Assembly: GCF_019904295.1 (NCBI RefSeq)
Contig: NZ_CP065359.1
Location: forward strand, 1,637,001 to 1,701,000
Origin: Ruegeria sp. SCSIO 43209
Lineage (GTDB): Bacteria; Pseudomonadota; Alphaproteobacteria; Rhodobacterales; Rhodobacteraceae
Length of the DNA stretch: 64,000 bases
Direction: 5' to 3'
Shown: positions 62,644 to 64,000 of the stretch, piece by piece
How the letters are laid out: every line of letters begins with the position of its first letter
Numbering within the stretch: position 1 is the first letter of the stretch
The notes under the pieces: model-generated
Told to the model about the DNA's origin: nothing
Database searches by the model: none
Seen by the model: the letters and a program-made list of their open reading frames with translations, nothing else
Position numbers and translations under genes: made by a program

Positions 62644-63440
62644 CACACATCATCCCCATGACCCGCTCGCAATCCTTCTCGCACGCGGTGGGCGACTTCG
62701 ATAAACTCGGGCGTGTCACGGATATCCAGAGGCCGCTCTTTCGGCAGAGGGCTATCGATCACATCCGTGATCCGGCCAGGCCGAGGGCTCATTACCACGA
62801 TCTTGGTGCTGAGATACACCGCTTCGGGGATCGAATGTGTTACGAAACCGATGGTCTTCTCGGTGCGCGCCCATAATGCCAGAAGCTGTTCGTTCAGATG
62901 GTCGCGCACAATCTCATCCAGCGCACCGAACGGTTCGTCCATCAGCAGAATATCCGCATCAAATGCCAAGGCCCGCGCAATACTGGCCCGCTGTTGCATC
63001 CCGCCCGAGAGCTGCCAGGGGAACTTACCGCCAAATCCATCAAGATCAACAAGTTCCAGAACCTTTCTAACGCGTTCCTCCTGCTCGGCGGAGGAATAGC
63101 CCATGATCTCAAGCGGCAGCTTGATGTTCTTTGCAATGGTCCGCCACGGGTAGAGCCCGGCCGCCTGAAACACATACCCATAAGCGCGCTTTCGCCGTGC
63201 TTCGTCAGGCGTCATGCCATTCACGGTCAGGGTCCCGCCGGTCGGTGTTTCCAGCGCTGCGATACAGCGCAGGAACGTCGTCTTGCCGCAGCCCGAGGGG
63301 CCGATAAAACTAACGAACTCCCCCTTGCCAATCGACAAGTTCACATCTTTCAGCGCATGAATAGGCCCATCATTCGTCTGAAATGTAAGATCCAGCTGCC
63401 TTGCCTCAATAACGGGCTGAGTAGTATTTTCTGTATTCAT
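62643..63440 (-). CDS. ABC transporter ATP-binding protein (SsuB/TauB-like)
   Basis: The start is placed at 63440 (MNTENTTQPVIEARQLDLTF) with AAGG upstream, giving 265 residues; a longer frame to 63530 overlaps the dihydropyrimidinase end. Walker A is FIGPSGCGKTTFLRCI near residue 47, the Q-loop follows, the signature LSGGMQQRASIARALAF is near 140 and Walker B DILLMDEPFGALDEIV near 160. It drives the two permeases of this operon. Confidence 0.92.
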   Translation of the reverse strand: MNTENTTQPVIEARQLDLTFQTNDGPIHALKDVNLSIGKGEFVSFIGPSGCGKTTFLRCIAALETPTGGTLTVNGMTPDEARRKRAYGYVFQAAGLYPWRTIAKNIKLPLEIMGYSSAEQEERVRKVLELVDLDGFGGKFPWQLSGGMQQRASIARALAFDADILLMDEPFGALDEIVRDHLNEQLLALWARTEKTIGFVTHSIPEAVYLSTKIVVMSPRPGRITDVIDSPLPKERPLDIRDTPEFIEVAHRVREGLRAGHGDDV

Positions 63441-63495
63441 TCCATTGCCTTGAAGAAGCTCAGACCCGAGTCGCCAGAAAGGCGACCCAAGGGGT

Positions 63496-64000
63496 TTATA
63501 CTCCCGTTGCCGGTATACCTGTCCGCTCAACAGGCCGGGGCGCTGTCAACTCTTTCCAGGTGCTCAGCGCCTTGTTCACATGGGTATTGGCCTCACGTGC
63601 CACGAACTTACCGTGCCCTTCCTGAGTCTGAATCTCGCCATCATGTACAGCCACCGCACCGCGGGTCAGCGTGAACCGAGGCAGCCCTCGCACCTCTTTG
63701 CCCTCGAAGACGTTGTAGTCGATCGACGACTGCTGCGTATCAGCCGAGATCACCTTGGCCTTATCCGGATCCCAAACCACCAGATCAGCATCCGCTCCCA
63801 CGAGAACCGCACCTTTTTTCGGATAACAATTCAATATCTTGGCGATGTTAGTTGAAGTAACAGCCACGAACTCATTCGGCGTCAATCGCCCGGTATTCAC
63901 CCCATGCGTCCAAAGCATCGGCATCCGATCCTCCAGCCCTCCGGTCCCGTTCGGGATTTTGGTGAAATCACCCACGCCATATCGTTTCTGCTCGGTCGTA
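63496..64000 (-). CDS. hydA: Dihydropyrimidinase (D-hydantoinase), C-terminal part (cut by window edge)
   Basis: The last 167 codons of an open frame that continues past the window. The visible part begins TTEQKRYGVGDFTKIPNGTG, a hallmark of dihydropyrimidinases, and continues MLWTHGVNTGRLTPNEFVAV and GADADLVVWDPDKAKVISAD, then IDYNVFEGKEVRGLPRFTL. The enzyme opens the ring of dihydrouracil or dihydrothymine in reductive pyrimidine breakdown, using two zinc ions; its metal ligands lie outside the window. The stop is 55 bases before the ABC ATPase gene. Confidence 0.94.
   Translation of the reverse strand, partial: TTEQKRYGVGDFTKIPNGTGGLEDRMPMLWTHGVNTGRLTPNEFVAVTSTNIAKILNCYPKKGAVLVGADADLVVWDPDKAKVISADTQQSSIDYNVFEGKEVRGLPRFTLTRGAVAVHDGEIQTQEGHGKFVAREANTHVNKALSTWKELTAPRPVERTGIPATGV

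Overview
The window looks like the chromosome of a marine alphaproteobacterium of the Rhodobacteraceae (Roseobacter clade, Ruegeria-like). This is inferred from the moderately high GC coding style, an alphaproteobacterial LexA box (GAAC-N7-GAAC) at 3684-3698, the alphaproteobacterial type of MetG, a TRAP transporter, and formate dehydrogenase and acetate clusters organised as in that clade. No database search was possible. I see no tRNA, rRNA, CRISPR array, insertion sequence, integrase or prophage gene. About 58 protein genes fill the window, two of them cut by its ends.

Layout. 1-9954: a cut Bcr/CflA-type drug exporter, an ABC-F ATPase overlapping a MarC-type membrane protein, a membrane-anchored aspartic protease, an SOS-boxed ImuA-like gene without imuB, two MFS transporters flanking a YceI protein, and a flotillin/YqiJ pair. 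10161-17626: an unknown secreted protein, metG, and an RND efflux pump (adaptor plus inner-membrane pump). 17705-23411: glpD and its divergent regulator glpR with a candidate operator between them, then a DUF3302-HlyD-NodT export set that meets mprF (23415-26021). 26113-29518: an Lrp-type regulator divergent from arginase, ctlX and ornithine cyclodeaminase, an arginine/citrulline to ornithine to proline route. 29569-32681: a TRAP transporter.

33090-41895 is an acetate-assimilation cluster: acetyl-CoA synthetase, an adenylate kinase that can recycle its AMP, a DUF4212 plus sodium:solute symporter pair, a cNMP/CBS/DUF294 signalling protein, an unknown membrane protein, and a membrane HAMP/PAS-like protein ending in a DnaQ-type exonuclease.

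42479-59245 is the most interesting part. It is a formate dehydrogenase locus with a cysteine-type, Tat-exported catalytic subunit, FeS and cytochrome b subunits, a TorD-type chaperone, a 62-residue Tat-target protein, DUF3305/DUF3306 proteins and a large polyferredoxin. With it lie an Mrp FeS carrier, a ligase-like protein and tungstate transporter genes tupABC. Embedded are two unusual haem proteins: a cytochrome c whose N-terminus looks like a tungstate-binding protein (TupA) with its middle removed (44844-45572), and a seven-repeat WD40 propeller fused to cytochrome c (54653-55915). A helix-turn-helix protein with a periplasmic-binding-protein-like domain (56055-56927) sits between the dehydrogenase and tup genes and may sense tungstate or molybdate. 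Three proteins of one locus thus use a binding-protein fold in three ways: transport, regulation, and a haem protein.

59407-64000 is an ABC uptake system of the NMT1/THI5 type with a GNAT acetyltransferase inside its operon, downstream of a cut dihydropyrimidinase gene, so a pyrimidine or hydantoin degradation locus continues beyond the window.
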